A stretch of DNA of 27,716 nt from AC-32 sp036522595 (GTDB lineage: Bacteria > Actinomycetota > Thermoleophilia > Gaiellales > Gaiellaceae). The translations under genes and the position numbers were made by a program. The notes beneath the pieces are model-generated. The model saw only the letters and a program-made list of their open reading frames with translations, searched no databases and was not told the DNA's origin. The stretch's first letter is position 1. The number at the start of each line of letters is the position of its first letter. The DNA lies in assembly GCA_036522595.1 (NCBI GenBank), contig DATDFL010000087.1, forward strand, positions 1-27,716, read 5' to 3'. Shown here in pieces: positions 7,081 through 14,039 of the stretch.

Positions 7081-7474
7081 GCGCGAGCACCACGAGCACG
7101 GGCTCGGCCCGGCCACCAAGAGCGTCGCGGAGCACGCGAGCGCCCTCGTCCGGCTGGAAATGGAGCTCGCGGCACTGGAGCTCAAGCGCAAGGTCACGAA
7201 GCTGGCGATGGGCATCGCGTTCGGCCTCGGGGCCGCGATCCTTCTGCTCTTCGCGCTGGGCTTCGGGATCGGCGCCGCGGCGGCCGGAATCGCGACGGCC
7301 ACCTCGACCTGGCTCGCGCTCCTGATCGTCACCGGCGGGCTCGTCCTCCTCGCGGTGACGCTCGGCGTGCTGGCGCTGGGCGCGCTGAAGAAGGGCACCC
7401 CGCCCGTTCCCGAGCAGGCGATCCGCGAGGCGAAGCTCACAACCGAGGCGTTGAAGAGCGATGGCCACGCGTAA
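7061..7474 (+). CDS. Phage_holin_3_6-family membrane protein
   Basis: 137 aa. An amphipathic helix (SVAEHASALVRLEMELAALELKRKVTKLA, about 22-50) precedes two transmembrane segments (about 51-78 and 83-110, the second including LALLIVTGGLVLLAV) and a short cytosolic tail. This is the layout of the actinobacterial 'phage holin family' (PF07332-type) proteins. In chromosomes they occur beside DUF3618 genes and are not evidence of phage. The start lies inside the previous gene, preceded by GGAGAGG. The function is unknown in the family; a membrane or envelope role is inferred. Confidence 0.88.
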   Translation: MHTQETEREHHEHGLGPATKSVAEHASALVRLEMELAALELKRKVTKLAMGIAFGLGAAILLLFALGFGIGAAAAGIATATSTWLALLIVTGGLVLLAVTLGVLALGALKKGTPPVPEQAIREAKLTTEALKSDGHA

Positions 7475-7748
7475 CGGCAGATCGGCGGCTGAGGTTCGCC
7501 GCGACATCGAGGCCGAGCGCGAGCGACTCGCCGTCGCCGTCGACGACCTGCGCGCCGGGCTCGGCGACGCGACGAACATCAGCGGGAAGCTCAAGGGCAA
7601 GCTCCCGGTGGCGACAGCTGCAGCGCTCGGCGCGGGCTTCATCCTCGCCGGCGGAATCGGCGCGACGATGCGGCTCGTCATGCGCCGAGGCCGAGAGGGC
7701 CGAACCAAAGCTCGATTCGGGCCCTTCTCACTGGTGGATCGGGACTAG
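7461..7748 (+). CDS. DUF3618-family protein
   Basis: 95 aa. The N-terminus RSAAEVRRDIEAERERLAVAVDDLRAGL (about 7-34) matches the DUF3618 pattern of a charged helix with a central R-x-x-L-x-x-x-V-x-x-L. One membrane segment follows (VATAAALGAGFILAGGIGATM, about 50-70), then a basic tail. It is the last gene of the four-gene cluster, overlapping the holin-like gene by 14 nt. The usual companion of Phage_holin_3_6 proteins; function unknown. Confidence 0.88.
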   Translation: MATRNGRSAAEVRRDIEAERERLAVAVDDLRAGLGDATNISGKLKGKLPVATAAALGAGFILAGGIGATMRLVMRRGREGRTKARFGPFSLVDRD

Positions 7749-7758
7749 CTCCAGCGCT

Positions 7759-7831
7759 TCGACCGGTCATTTCAGACGGAAGCGCGGGCAAAGCCCGCGC
7801 TTCCTGAGAGCGGCATCGCAAGCGACGCCTC
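7759..7831. repeat. Intergenic double-hairpin repeat, full copy A
   Basis: A 73-bp element between convergent genes. It opens with TCGACCGGTCATTTCAGACG, identical to copy B at 13921. Hairpin 1 has a perfect 12-bp stem (7778-7789 with 7793-7804, AAA loop). Hairpin 2 is GGCATCGC-AA-GCGACGCC (7812-7829, one A-C mismatch). Compared with copy B, stem 1 differs in sequence but keeps pairing. It may act as a bidirectional terminator or a REP-type element. Confidence 0.8.
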
Positions 7832-7846
7832 GGTAGTCGACCGCGA

Positions 7847-8515
7847 CTAAGAAACCCGGAACGTTCGCTTCAGGTTCTTGTGCGCGTCCGAGCGGTACGT
7901 GTACTTGCCAGCGCGGAACCGCAGCTTCCACGTGATCGTCTTCTTGCCGCCGACGGCCGTCTTCTTCGAGACTCCCGGGCCGGTCAGGTGGAAGTTGTCC
8001 TTGGTGCTCACGTCGCGGATCGTGACCTTGTAGGTCCCCTTCTTGAGCACCTTCACCATCGCGCTGCCCTTCTTGAGCCAGATCGTGCTCCCCGGGCCGA
8101 CCTTGCCGGTCAGCTTCAGCGTAGGGGGCGGCGGAGGTGGAGGCGGGACGTTCCCGACGGTGAAGGAGCCCTTCATGATCGACGGGTGGGCGTCGCAGTG
8201 GAACCTGTACGTGCCATCCGTGAAGGTCACGTTCCAGGTCCACGTTCCCTGCTGGAACGGCGTCTGCTGGTCGACACCCGGGCCGAAGAGATGGAAGTTG
8301 TGCTCGGCCGTGGTGTTGAGGTTGTTGACGGTGATCGTGTAGTCGCCCGGATCCAGGTGGCTGACACCCTGGCCGGACGCATCCTTGAGCGAGATGGAAA
8401 AGCCGGGGCCGACCGTTCCGGTCAGCGCCGTGGCGGTCGCGGCCGGGCGTGCAGACCCCGGCACGAACACGGCTGCGATTGCGAGTAGCAGGACTAGCGG
8501 GAAAATCTTGAGCAC
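7847..8515 (-). CDS. Secreted tandem cupredoxin-like protein
   Basis: 222 aa from a GTG at 8515 with GGAGGGT 6 nt upstream; the frame is open further upstream but has no signal there. A signal peptide is clear (VLKIFPLVLLLAIAAVFVPGSARPA). Two plastocyanin-like domains follow (about 30-121 and 132-222), joined by eight prolines. Domain 1 keeps a full type-1 copper set: His72 in EHNFH, Cys107, His110 and Met114 in FHCDAHPSIM. Domain 2 has Asp173, Ser209, His212 and Leu215 at the equivalent places, so it should not bind copper in the usual way. Probably an exported electron carrier or copper-binding protein. A cNMP-binding gene lies divergently. Confidence 0.9.
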   Translation of the reverse strand: MLKIFPLVLLLAIAAVFVPGSARPAATATALTGTVGPGFSISLKDASGQGVSHLDPGDYTITVNNLNTTAEHNFHLFGPGVDQQTPFQQGTWTWNVTFTDGTYRFHCDAHPSIMKGSFTVGNVPPPPPPPPTLKLTGKVGPGSTIWLKKGSAMVKVLKKGTYKVTIRDVSTKDNFHLTGPGVSKKTAVGGKKTITWKLRFRAGKYTYRSDAHKNLKRTFRVS

Positions 8516-8591
8516 GAAACGACCCTCCTCGAAGATCGACGAGATCACGGTAACCCATACGGCGCGCGGTGACCGAACGGTTTTGGAGGAA

Positions 8592-8597
8592 TAGACT
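8592..8597 (+). promoter_or_regulatory. -10 box of leaderless cNMP-domain gene (TAGACT)
   Basis: TAGACT lies 6 nt before the GTG at 8604. The same hexamer is used at 14459 and 19555. A GGAGGA is also present 13 nt upstream, too far for a good ribosome-binding site. Confidence 0.5.
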
Positions 8598-8603
8598 CGT
8601 CCC

Positions 8604-9023
8604 GTGCTGCGCCGCAACCAGAAGGTGGACCTGATCCGGCACGTGCCGCTGTTCGCTCACGTGTCCAAGGGAGAGCTGCAGCAGATCGCGCAGATCGCGG
8701 ACGAGATCGATCTCAGCGAGGGCAAGGAAATGACCACGCAGGGCGCGCGCGGGCGCGAGTTCTTCGTGCTGCTCGAAGGGACCGCTGATGTGAAGAAGGA
8801 CGGCCGGAGGATCAACCAGCTCAAGGGCGGCGACTTCTTCGGCGAGATCGCGCTCGTCTCCGACACGCCGCGCACCGCGACGGTCACGGCAACCTCGTCC
8901 GTGCGGGCGCTCGTGATCACCGACCGCGCCTTCAAGCGGCTGCTCAAGGACTCGCCGCAGATCCAGGCGAAGGTGCTCTCGGCCCTCGCCGAGCGCCTCG
9001 CCCCCAGCTGGCCTAGCTATTGA
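8604..9023 (+). CDS. Stand-alone cyclic-nucleotide-binding domain protein
   Basis: 139 aa consisting almost entirely of one CRP/PKA-type cNMP-binding beta-roll. The opening VDLIRHVPLFAHVSKGELQQIAQ is the usual N-terminal helix. The phosphate-binding cassette is intact: FGEIAL at 79-84, then Arg90 and Thr91 in TPRTATV. There is no DNA-binding or enzymatic domain; the chain ends after the C-helix. It could sense cAMP/cGMP and act through a partner. The start is GTG, leaderless. The stop overlaps the pheT stop by 7 nt, tail to tail. Confidence 0.9.
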   Translation: MLRRNQKVDLIRHVPLFAHVSKGELQQIAQIADEIDLSEGKEMTTQGARGREFFVLLEGTADVKKDGRRINQLKGGDFFGEIALVSDTPRTATVTATSSVRALVITDRAFKRLLKDSPQIQAKVLSALAERLAPSWPSY

Positions 9024-11302
9024 CTCCGCAGCTCGGCGCCGAAGCGCTCGCGGAGCGCCTCGACGATCCGCTCTCGCAGCGCGGCCGCGTCCTCATCGGT
9101 CAGCGTCCGCTCGGGCGACTGGAAACTGACCGCGAACGCGATCGACTTGCGGCCCTCGCCGACCTGTTCGCCGTGGTAGACGTCGAAGGGCTGCATCTCC
9201 AGTAGCTCCGGGCCGGCGGCCTCGCGCGCGGCCTCGATCAGCTCGCCCGCAGGCACCTCGTCGGCGACGGCGAACGCGAGGTCGATCCGCACCGGCGGGT
9301 AGCTGACGACGTCCTGGTACTTGACCTCCTCCGGGACCGCTGCGAGCAGCTCTTCGAGGTCGAGCTCGAACGCGCCCCAGACTCCTTCGAGCACCTGTGG
9401 GTGCAACTCGCCGACGATCCCTGCCTGCAGGGACGCCGTCTTGCGCGGATGGAAGAGGTCGTCGCTTGCCCGTTCGAAGCGCGGCTCCACCTTGAGCGCG
9501 CCGTAGAGCGCCTCGACGAGACCTTTCGCGCGCCCCCAGCCGCCTTCGACGATTGCCGCGACGCGCTTGCGCTCCTCCGGCAGATCACCTCCCGGCAAGT
9601 AGACGCGCGCGACCTCGAAGAGCTGGATTCCGCGCGCGCCGAGGTCGGTGTTGGCTCGGGCCGCCTCGACGAGGCTCGGCAGCAGGCGGGTGCGGAGGAC
9701 CGCGAGCTCGAGCGAGATCGGCTCTGGCAGGCGCCAGGCGTTCGCGTCGGCGTCCCCCTCACGGAGGGACGGCGTGTACGTCTCGACGAGCCCGAGCCCG
9801 GCGAGCACGTCCTCGACTCGCCGCTGGAGGCGCTGCAGCGGTGTCAGCGCGCCGAACATCGCCCGCCTGGCCGGCAGCGTGAACGGCACCTCCTCGAGCC
9901 GGAAGCGGGCGATTTCCTCGACGACGTCGATCTCGCGGGTCACCTCGTGCGCCCGCCAGGTCGGCGCGACCACGTCGTCGCCCTGACGGTCGAAGCCGAG
10001 ACGCTCGAGCAGTGCGTGCTGGTCGTCCGGAGCCGTGTCGATCCCGATCACCTCGTCCGCCCGCTCGGGCCGGTAGCGGATCACGGGCCGCTCGGGAAGC
10101 TTCTCCTGCACGTCGACATGGCCCACCCATTGCGCGCCGGCGGTCTCGACGAGCAGCCTCGTCGCGAGATCGGCGGCGGGCTCCGCCAGGTACGGGTCGA
10201 CGCCCTTCTCCCAGCGGTTCGAGCCCTCGGTGCGAAGGCGCAGGCGCTCGGAGCTGCGGTAGATGCCGCTCCGCTCGAAGTTCGCGGCTTCGAGGAGGAC
10301 GTCGGTCGTGTCCTCGCCGATCTCGGTCTCCTCGCCGCCCATGATCCCCGCGAGCGCAACCGAGCGGTCGGCGTCCGCGATCATCAGGTCGGTCGGCTCG
10401 AGCTCGCGGTCGACACCGTCGAGGGTGCGCAACTTCTCGCCGGGCTGCGCGCGCCGGACGACGATCTTGCCGCCGTGTAGCTTCTGGAAGTCGAACGCGT
10501 GCAGCGGGTTGCCGAGCGCGAGCATCACGTAGTTCGTCACGTCGACGACGTTCGAGATCGGCCGCATCCCAGCGGCGAGCAGGCGGGCCTTGAGCCAGAC
10601 CGGAGCGGAACCGGTCGAGACGTCGCGAAAGAGCCGGCCGATGTAGCGCGGGCAACTCTCGAAGTCCTCGATCTCGATGTCGACTTTTTCGTCGCCGGCT
10701 TGCGGCGGCGCTTCGCTCGACATCGGCTCCAGCTCGAGGCCGTAGAGCGCGGCAACCTCGCGGGCGATGCCGTAGATCGAGAGAAGGTCGGGGCGGTTGC
10801 CGGTCGACTCGACCAGCAGCACGTCGTCGACGAGCGGCAGAACATCCACGAGCGGCGTCCCGGGCTCGCTCTCCGGCAGCACCATGATCCCCGAATGGTC
10901 GGTGCCGAGGTCGACTTCGTCCTCGGCGAGGATCATCCCGTCGGAAAGCTCGCCCCGGACCTTCCGCTGCTCGAGCTGGAGGCCGTTCGGGAGCACCGCG
11001 CCCGGAAGCGCGACCGCAACCGTCGCTCCCGCGCCGAAGTTCCAGGCCCCGCAGACGATCTGGCGCGGCTCCCCCTCCCCCACGTCGACCCGGCAGAGCT
11101 GCAGCCGGTCCGCGTTGGGGTGCTTCGCCGCCTCGAGCACGCGGCCGACGCGGAAGAGGCCGAGGTTGCCGTCGGAGTCGGCGACCCCGCGCCGCTCGAT
11201 GCCGTCGACCTCTGCGGAGGCCACGGACAGCCGCGACGCGAGCTCATCCAGCGGCATCTCGATCGCGACGTAGTCGCGCAGCCAGGAGACCGGGACCCTC
11301 AA
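9017..11302 (-). CDS. pheT: Phenylalanine--tRNA ligase beta subunit
   Basis: 761 aa, slightly shorter than the common 790-800. The beta subunit of the (alpha-beta)2 enzyme that charges tRNA-Phe; it carries tRNA-binding and editing domains. Visible regions in order: N-terminal fold and EMAP/tRNA-binding domain (about 40-150, HPNADRLQLCRVDVG), B3/B4 editing domain (about 205-370, including ISNVVDVTNYVMLALGNPLHAFD), B5 domain, catalytic-like domain, and C-terminal FDX-ACB anticodon-binding domain beginning at SYPPVRIDLAFAV. The start codon is TTG, overlapping the pheS stop as TTGA, so the subunits are coupled. It is the last gene of its operon. Confidence 0.97.
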   Translation of the reverse strand: MRVPVSWLRDYVAIEMPLDELASRLSVASAEVDGIERRGVADSDGNLGLFRVGRVLEAAKHPNADRLQLCRVDVGEGEPRQIVCGAWNFGAGATVAVALPGAVLPNGLQLEQRKVRGELSDGMILAEDEVDLGTDHSGIMVLPESEPGTPLVDVLPLVDDVLLVESTGNRPDLLSIYGIAREVAALYGLELEPMSSEAPPQAGDEKVDIEIEDFESCPRYIGRLFRDVSTGSAPVWLKARLLAAGMRPISNVVDVTNYVMLALGNPLHAFDFQKLHGGKIVVRRAQPGEKLRTLDGVDRELEPTDLMIADADRSVALAGIMGGEETEIGEDTTDVLLEAANFERSGIYRSSERLRLRTEGSNRWEKGVDPYLAEPAADLATRLLVETAGAQWVGHVDVQEKLPERPVIRYRPERADEVIGIDTAPDDQHALLERLGFDRQGDDVVAPTWRAHEVTREIDVVEEIARFRLEEVPFTLPARRAMFGALTPLQRLQRRVEDVLAGLGLVETYTPSLREGDADANAWRLPEPISLELAVLRTRLLPSLVEAARANTDLGARGIQLFEVARVYLPGGDLPEERKRVAAIVEGGWGRAKGLVEALYGALKVEPRFERASDDLFHPRKTASLQAGIVGELHPQVLEGVWGAFELDLEELLAAVPEEVKYQDVVSYPPVRIDLAFAVADEVPAGELIEAAREAAGPELLEMQPFDVYHGEQVGEGRKSIAFAVSFQSPERTLTDEDAAALRERIVEALRERFGAELRSQ

Positions 11303-12315
11303 AACTGCGTCAGGACGCGGAGGTCCCCCTCCCAGAGAGGCCGGATGTCAGGGAAGTCGTAGTGCAGCTGCGCGACGCGCTCGATCCCGCAGCCGAACGC
11401 GAAGCCGGACCACTCCTCGGGGTCGACGCCGACGTTCTCGAAGACGCGCGGGTCGACCATCCCGGCGCCGCCCATCTCGATCCAGCCGGAATACCGGCAG
11501 GTCCGGCAGCCCGCGCCGCCGCAGATCCCGCAGGAGACGTCGGGCTCGATCGACGGCTCGGTGAACGGGAAGTAGTGCGTGCGGAAGCGGACGCGCCGGT
11601 CGGGGCCGAAGATCGCGCGCATCACGTGCAGCAGCGTCCCCTCCAGGTCGGCGAGCGTGATGTGGCGGTCGACGGCGAGCCCTTCGAACTGATGGAAGAT
11701 CGGATAGTGCGTCGCGTCGATGTCGTCGCGGCGGTAGACGCGGCCGATCGAGACCATGTAGATCGGCGGCTCGCGCTCCTCGAGCGCGAAGATCTGGCTC
11801 GGCGAGGTCTCGGTGCGCAGGACGTGCGTCTCGTCGAAGAAGAAGGTTGCGCGCGGCGAGCGGGCCGGATGCCACTCGTCGAAGGCGAGCTTGTCGAAGT
11901 TGAACTCGGTGGTCTCGACCTCCCGGTCGTCGCGGATCTCGTAGCCGAGGCCGAGGAAGGCGTCCTCGATCTGGCGGCGCGTCTGCGTGATCGGGTGCAG
12001 GTGGCCAATCGAGAAGTGCTCGCCGGGCCAGGTGACGTCGACCTCGTCGCCGGCCAGGCGCTCGTCGAGCTCGGCGCGCTCGAGCTCGGCCTTGCGGGCC
12101 TCGAGCGCCTGCTCGAGCCGGCCGCGCAGGGTGTTCAAGGTCATTCCGGTCTCGCGGTCGCGGACCGCCCGCAAAGCTTGGGCTAGCTCGCTCTTGCGGC
12201 CCAGGTATCTGACACGCGCCTCGTCGAGCTCAGCGAGGCTCTGGGCGGCCGCGATCGCACTCTGCGCCTCGCTTTCGTGCTCCTGCCAGTCCATCGCGGC
12301 GACTGTATCGCTCAT
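11299..12315 (-). CDS. pheS: Phenylalanine--tRNA ligase alpha subunit
   Basis: 338 aa, normal length. Catalytic subunit making phenylalanyl-adenylate and charging tRNA-Phe. The N-terminal coiled-coil arm (about 1-90) has the typical VRYLGRKSELAQALR. The class II core follows, with HPITQTRRQIEDAFLGLGYEI, motif 2 around FHQFEGLAVDRHITLADL, and motif 3 GFAFGCGIERVAQLHYDFPDIR. Met1 has a strong GAGGAGGAA ribosome-binding site and a 132-nt leader, which is exceptional here because most neighbouring transcripts look leaderless. That leader contains a Phe-bearing mini-ORF and competing hairpins, suggesting control by Phe-tRNA supply. Confidence 0.97.
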   Translation of the reverse strand: MSDTVAAMDWQEHESEAQSAIAAAQSLAELDEARVRYLGRKSELAQALRAVRDRETGMTLNTLRGRLEQALEARKAELERAELDERLAGDEVDVTWPGEHFSIGHLHPITQTRRQIEDAFLGLGYEIRDDREVETTEFNFDKLAFDEWHPARSPRATFFFDETHVLRTETSPSQIFALEEREPPIYMVSIGRVYRRDDIDATHYPIFHQFEGLAVDRHITLADLEGTLLHVMRAIFGPDRRVRFRTHYFPFTEPSIEPDVSCGICGGAGCRTCRYSGWIEMGGAGMVDPRVFENVGVDPEEWSGFAFGCGIERVAQLHYDFPDIRPLWEGDLRVLTQF

Positions 12316-12447
12316 GCATTCCTCCTCGGGTCGGGTCCACGGGCCAAGTCCGGCCCCGGCACGAGAACGAGGAGTCGACGGCTAGCGCGCCGCCGCCCCG
12401 GCCTCGGGCCGGGGCCGCGTAAAGAGGAAGCTACGCGCGACGGTCAT
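12316..12447 (-). promoter_or_regulatory. Putative phenylalanine attenuator leader of pheST
   Basis: On the transcript, arm 1 (12407-12415) forms a perfect 9-bp hairpin with arm 2 (12395-12403) but can equally pair over 9 bp with arm 3 (12352-12360). Arm 3 also takes part in a hairpin with 12341-12345 (GGGCC/GGCCC). Separately, CTCCTCG at 12368-12374 is exactly complementary to CGAGGAG at 12322-12328 in the pheS ribosome-binding site. The two Phe codons of the leader ORF lie just upstream of arm 1. This is the layout expected of ribosome-mediated transcription or translation attenuation. No T-run terminator is seen. Confidence 0.5.
12382..12447 (-). CDS. Leader peptide of pheST (21 aa)
   Basis: A mini-ORF beginning MTVARSFLFTRPRPE and ending in an Ala-rich Arg-terminated tail. 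The Phe codons TTC and TTT are codons 7 and 9, immediately before the GC-rich hairpin arm. TATGTT lies 8 nt upstream of the ATG with no Shine-Dalgarno sequence, so it would be translated from the very 5' end of the pheST transcript. By analogy with the enterobacterial pheM-pheST leader, stalling at these codons when charged tRNA-Phe is scarce would change the leader fold. Only two Phe codons are present, fewer than in pheM, so the assignment is not certain. Confidence 0.5.
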   Translation of the reverse strand: MTVARSFLFTRPRPEAGAAAR

Positions 12448-12455
12448 CTCGACTC

Positions 12456-12461
12456 AACATA
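12456..12461 (-). promoter_or_regulatory. -10 box of pheST leader transcript (TATGTT)
   Basis: TATGTT on the minus strand, 8 nt before the leader-peptide ATG. It would start the transcript at that codon and give pheS a leader of about 132 nt. Confidence 0.45.
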
Positions 12462-12472
12462 GCTCTTTTGTC

Positions 12473-12491
12473 GGCGTCGCAAGCGAGCGCC
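12473..12491. repeat. Intergenic hairpin repeat, short copy C
   Basis: GGCGTCGC-AA-GCGAGCGCC, an 8-bp stem with one bulged G, is a single-hairpin member of the CGCAAGCG family. It abuts the TAGCAT box of the next gene, just as copy D abuts TATATT at 5311. The 5' context TCGGCGTCGCAAGCG is identical to copy D. Confidence 0.5.
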
Positions 12492-12497
12492 TAGCAT
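12492..12497 (+). promoter_or_regulatory. -10 candidate for methyltransferase gene 1 (TAGCAT)
   Basis: TAGCAT ends 9 nt before the ATG at 12507, at the edge of the range for a leaderless start. No Shine-Dalgarno sequence is visible. Confidence 0.4.
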
Positions 12498-12506
12498 CGG
12501 GTCGGA

Positions 12507-13202
12507 ATGAGCTGGGACGAGGGGTTCGCAGACCGATACGACGAGTGGTCGGCCGAGATGACGGACGACATTCCGTTCTACGTCCAGCTCGCGCGTGAGA
12601 CGCCGGCTGATTCCGCGATCGTGGAGCTCGCCGTCGGCAACGGGCGCGTCGCGATCCCGGTCGCGCAGGCGACCGGGCGACCAGTGCTCGGGATCGACTC
12701 CTCCCCAGCGATGCTGGCACAGGCGCGCGACCGCGCCGTGTCGGCCGGAGTCGAGTTGCAGCTGCGCGAGGGCGACATGCAGGATCTCGCGCTCGAGGAG
12801 CCGGCCGGGCTCGTCTATTGCCCGTTTCGCGGGCTGCTCCACCTGCCGAGCTGGGCCGATCGCCGGCGCACGTTCGAGCGCGTCGCAGCGGCGCTGCTGC
12901 CCGGGGGACGGTTCGCCTGGAACGCCTTCGCCTTCGACCACGCGATCGCTGCCCGGCTCGACCGGCACCACCAGGACGAGCCCGTTGGACACTCCCTCCG
13001 CTACGCCGTCGCCGACAACCGGATCGACATCACCATCGATGGGGACGGCACGTCGTCGCTGTGGTGGGCGACGAAGAACGAGTGGCTCGGCCTCATCGAC
13101 GTAGCCGGCCTGGAGGTCGAGGCGCTGTACGGGAGCTTCGATCGCCGACCCTTCGACGACGAGTCGCGGGAGTACGTATGGGTCGCGCGCCGGCCGACGT
13201 GA
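12507..13202 (+). CDS. SAM-dependent methyltransferase, tandem paralogue 1
   Basis: 231-aa class I methyltransferase. Motif I reads IVELAVGNGRVAIPVA (about 38-53), with Ala-Val-Gly-Asn in place of the common Gly-x-Gly-Thr, followed by the acidic strand end VLGIDSSPAML. Post-I regions REGDMQDL and VYCPFRGLLHLPSWADRR fit the family of small-molecule methyltransferases, but the substrate is unknown. The C-terminus DRRPFDDESREYVWVARRP matches the end of the next gene. It is immediately followed by that paralogue with a GTGA overlap, so the pair arose by duplication and is co-translated. It may act as a heterodimer or on related substrates. Confidence 0.9.
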   Translation: MSWDEGFADRYDEWSAEMTDDIPFYVQLARETPADSAIVELAVGNGRVAIPVAQATGRPVLGIDSSPAMLAQARDRAVSAGVELQLREGDMQDLALEEPAGLVYCPFRGLLHLPSWADRRRTFERVAAALLPGGRFAWNAFAFDHAIAARLDRHHQDEPVGHSLRYAVADNRIDITIDGDGTSSLWWATKNEWLGLIDVAGLEVEALYGSFDRRPFDDESREYVWVARRPT

Positions 13203-13903
13203 GCGCTTACGACGCGATCGCCCGGATCTACGACCCGTGGAGCGTCAGCGTCACGGAGGACGTCTCGTTCTACGTCGAGGAGGCGAAGCGGGCGGGCGGC
13301 CCGGTCGTCGAGCTCGGCGTCGGGACTGGAAGAATCGCCGTGCCGACGGCCGCGGCCGGGATCCAGGTGATCGGGGTGGACTCGTCTCCGGGAATGCTGG
13401 AGGTGTGCCGCGAGCGGGCGGAGCTTGTGGGCGCTGCGGAGCTCCTCGACCTACGGCTCGGCGAGCTCGCGGACCCGCCCGTCGACGAGCGCGTGCGCCT
13501 GGTCACGTGTCCGTTCCGCTCCTACCTCCACCTGCTCGACGATGCGGCGCGGCTGCGTGCGCTGAAGGCGGCACGGGAGCTGCTCGTGCCCAGCGGGCGG
13601 CTCGTGTTCGACGTCTTTGCTCCGGCTGCCGACGACATCGCGGACACTCACGGCCGCTGGCTCGAACGCGAGCCCGGGATCTTCGAGCGCGCCGACTGGG
13701 ACACGCGTGAACGAACGCTGACGCTCTCGGTGCGCGGCGACAGCGGTGCGACGAGCTTCACCCTCGCGTGGCTCTCGCCGGACGAGTGGCGCTCGCTGCT
13801 CGAGCGGGCGGGCTTCCAGGTGATCGGCTTCTACGGCTGGTTCGACAAGCGCGCCTATACCGGTGGCGAAGACACAGTGTGGGTTGCACGTCGGCCTCGA
13901 TAG
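13199..13903 (+). CDS. SAM-dependent methyltransferase, tandem paralogue 2
   Basis: 234 aa from a GTG (VSAYDAIARIYDPWS) that overlaps the stop of paralogue 1; the frame is open further upstream but homology starts here. Motif I is canonical, VVELGVGTGRIAVPTAAAG (about 36-54), followed by VIGVDSSPGMLEV and TCPFRSYLHLLDDAARLRAL. The C-terminal domain has SPDEWRSLLERAGFQVIGFYGWFDKR, common in this family. It ends GGEDTVWVARRPR. A closely similar 13-residue ending, GGEDSVWVALRPR, is encoded again at 13998-14039 beyond a repeat element, suggesting an event at the 3' end of this gene. Substrate unknown. Confidence 0.9.
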   Translation: MSAYDAIARIYDPWSVSVTEDVSFYVEEAKRAGGPVVELGVGTGRIAVPTAAAGIQVIGVDSSPGMLEVCRERAELVGAAELLDLRLGELADPPVDERVRLVTCPFRSYLHLLDDAARLRALKAARELLVPSGRLVFDVFAPAADDIADTHGRWLEREPGIFERADWDTRERTLTLSVRGDSGATSFTLAWLSPDEWRSLLERAGFQVIGFYGWFDKRAYTGGEDTVWVARRPR

Positions 13904-13920
13904 TTCGTGGTTCAGGCGTG

Positions 13921-13992
13921 TCGACCGGTCATTTCAGACGAACGCGTGGGCAAGCCCACGCGTCCTGACGTCGGCATCGCAAGCGATGCCTC
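13921..13992. repeat. Intergenic double-hairpin repeat, full copy B
   Basis: A 72-bp element beginning 18 nt past the paralogue 2 stop. It opens with the same TCGACCGGTCATTTCAGACG as copy A. Hairpin 1 is ACGCGTGGGC-AA-GCCCACGCGT (perfect 10-bp stem) and hairpin 2 is GGCATCGC-AA-GCGATGCC (perfect 8-bp stem). Relative to copy A, a T-A pair replaces a C-G pair in stem 1 (compensatory), and stem 2 restores the pair mismatched in copy A. Confidence 0.8.
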
Positions 13993-13994
13993 AG

Positions 13995-14039
13995 CGAGGC
14001 GGCGAAGACTCCGTCTGGGTCGCGCTCCGGCCGCGCTAG
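13995..14039 (+). pseudogene. Orphan C-terminal tail of a methyltransferase paralogue
   Basis: The 45 nt encode RGGEDSVWVALRPR and a TAG stop. This matches the last 13 residues of the preceding methyltransferase (GGEDTVWVARRPR) with two substitutions, but it is out of frame with that gene and has no start of its own. The TAG overlaps the MOSC stop tail to tail as CTAG, as intact neighbours do elsewhere, so this looks like an original gene end. The rest of that gene is missing, replaced by copy B of the repeat and the paralogue 2 terminus. Confidence 0.65.

Noticed and set aside
6587..7748. Prophage or lysis cassette suggested by the holin-like gene
   Set aside because: The neighbours are DUF3618 and small membrane proteins, the usual chromosomal setting of Phage_holin_3_6 genes; no capsid, integrase, endolysin or attachment repeat is present.
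8585..8590. GGAGGA as the ribosome-binding site of the cNMP-domain gene
   Set aside because: It is 13 nt from the GTG and would lie upstream of the TAGACT box, so it would not be in the transcript.
9401..11362. Long plus-strand frames opposite pheT and pheS
   Set aside because: Arg/Asp/Leu-rich low-complexity translations typical of shadows in high-GC DNA; pheS and pheT on the other strand are certain.
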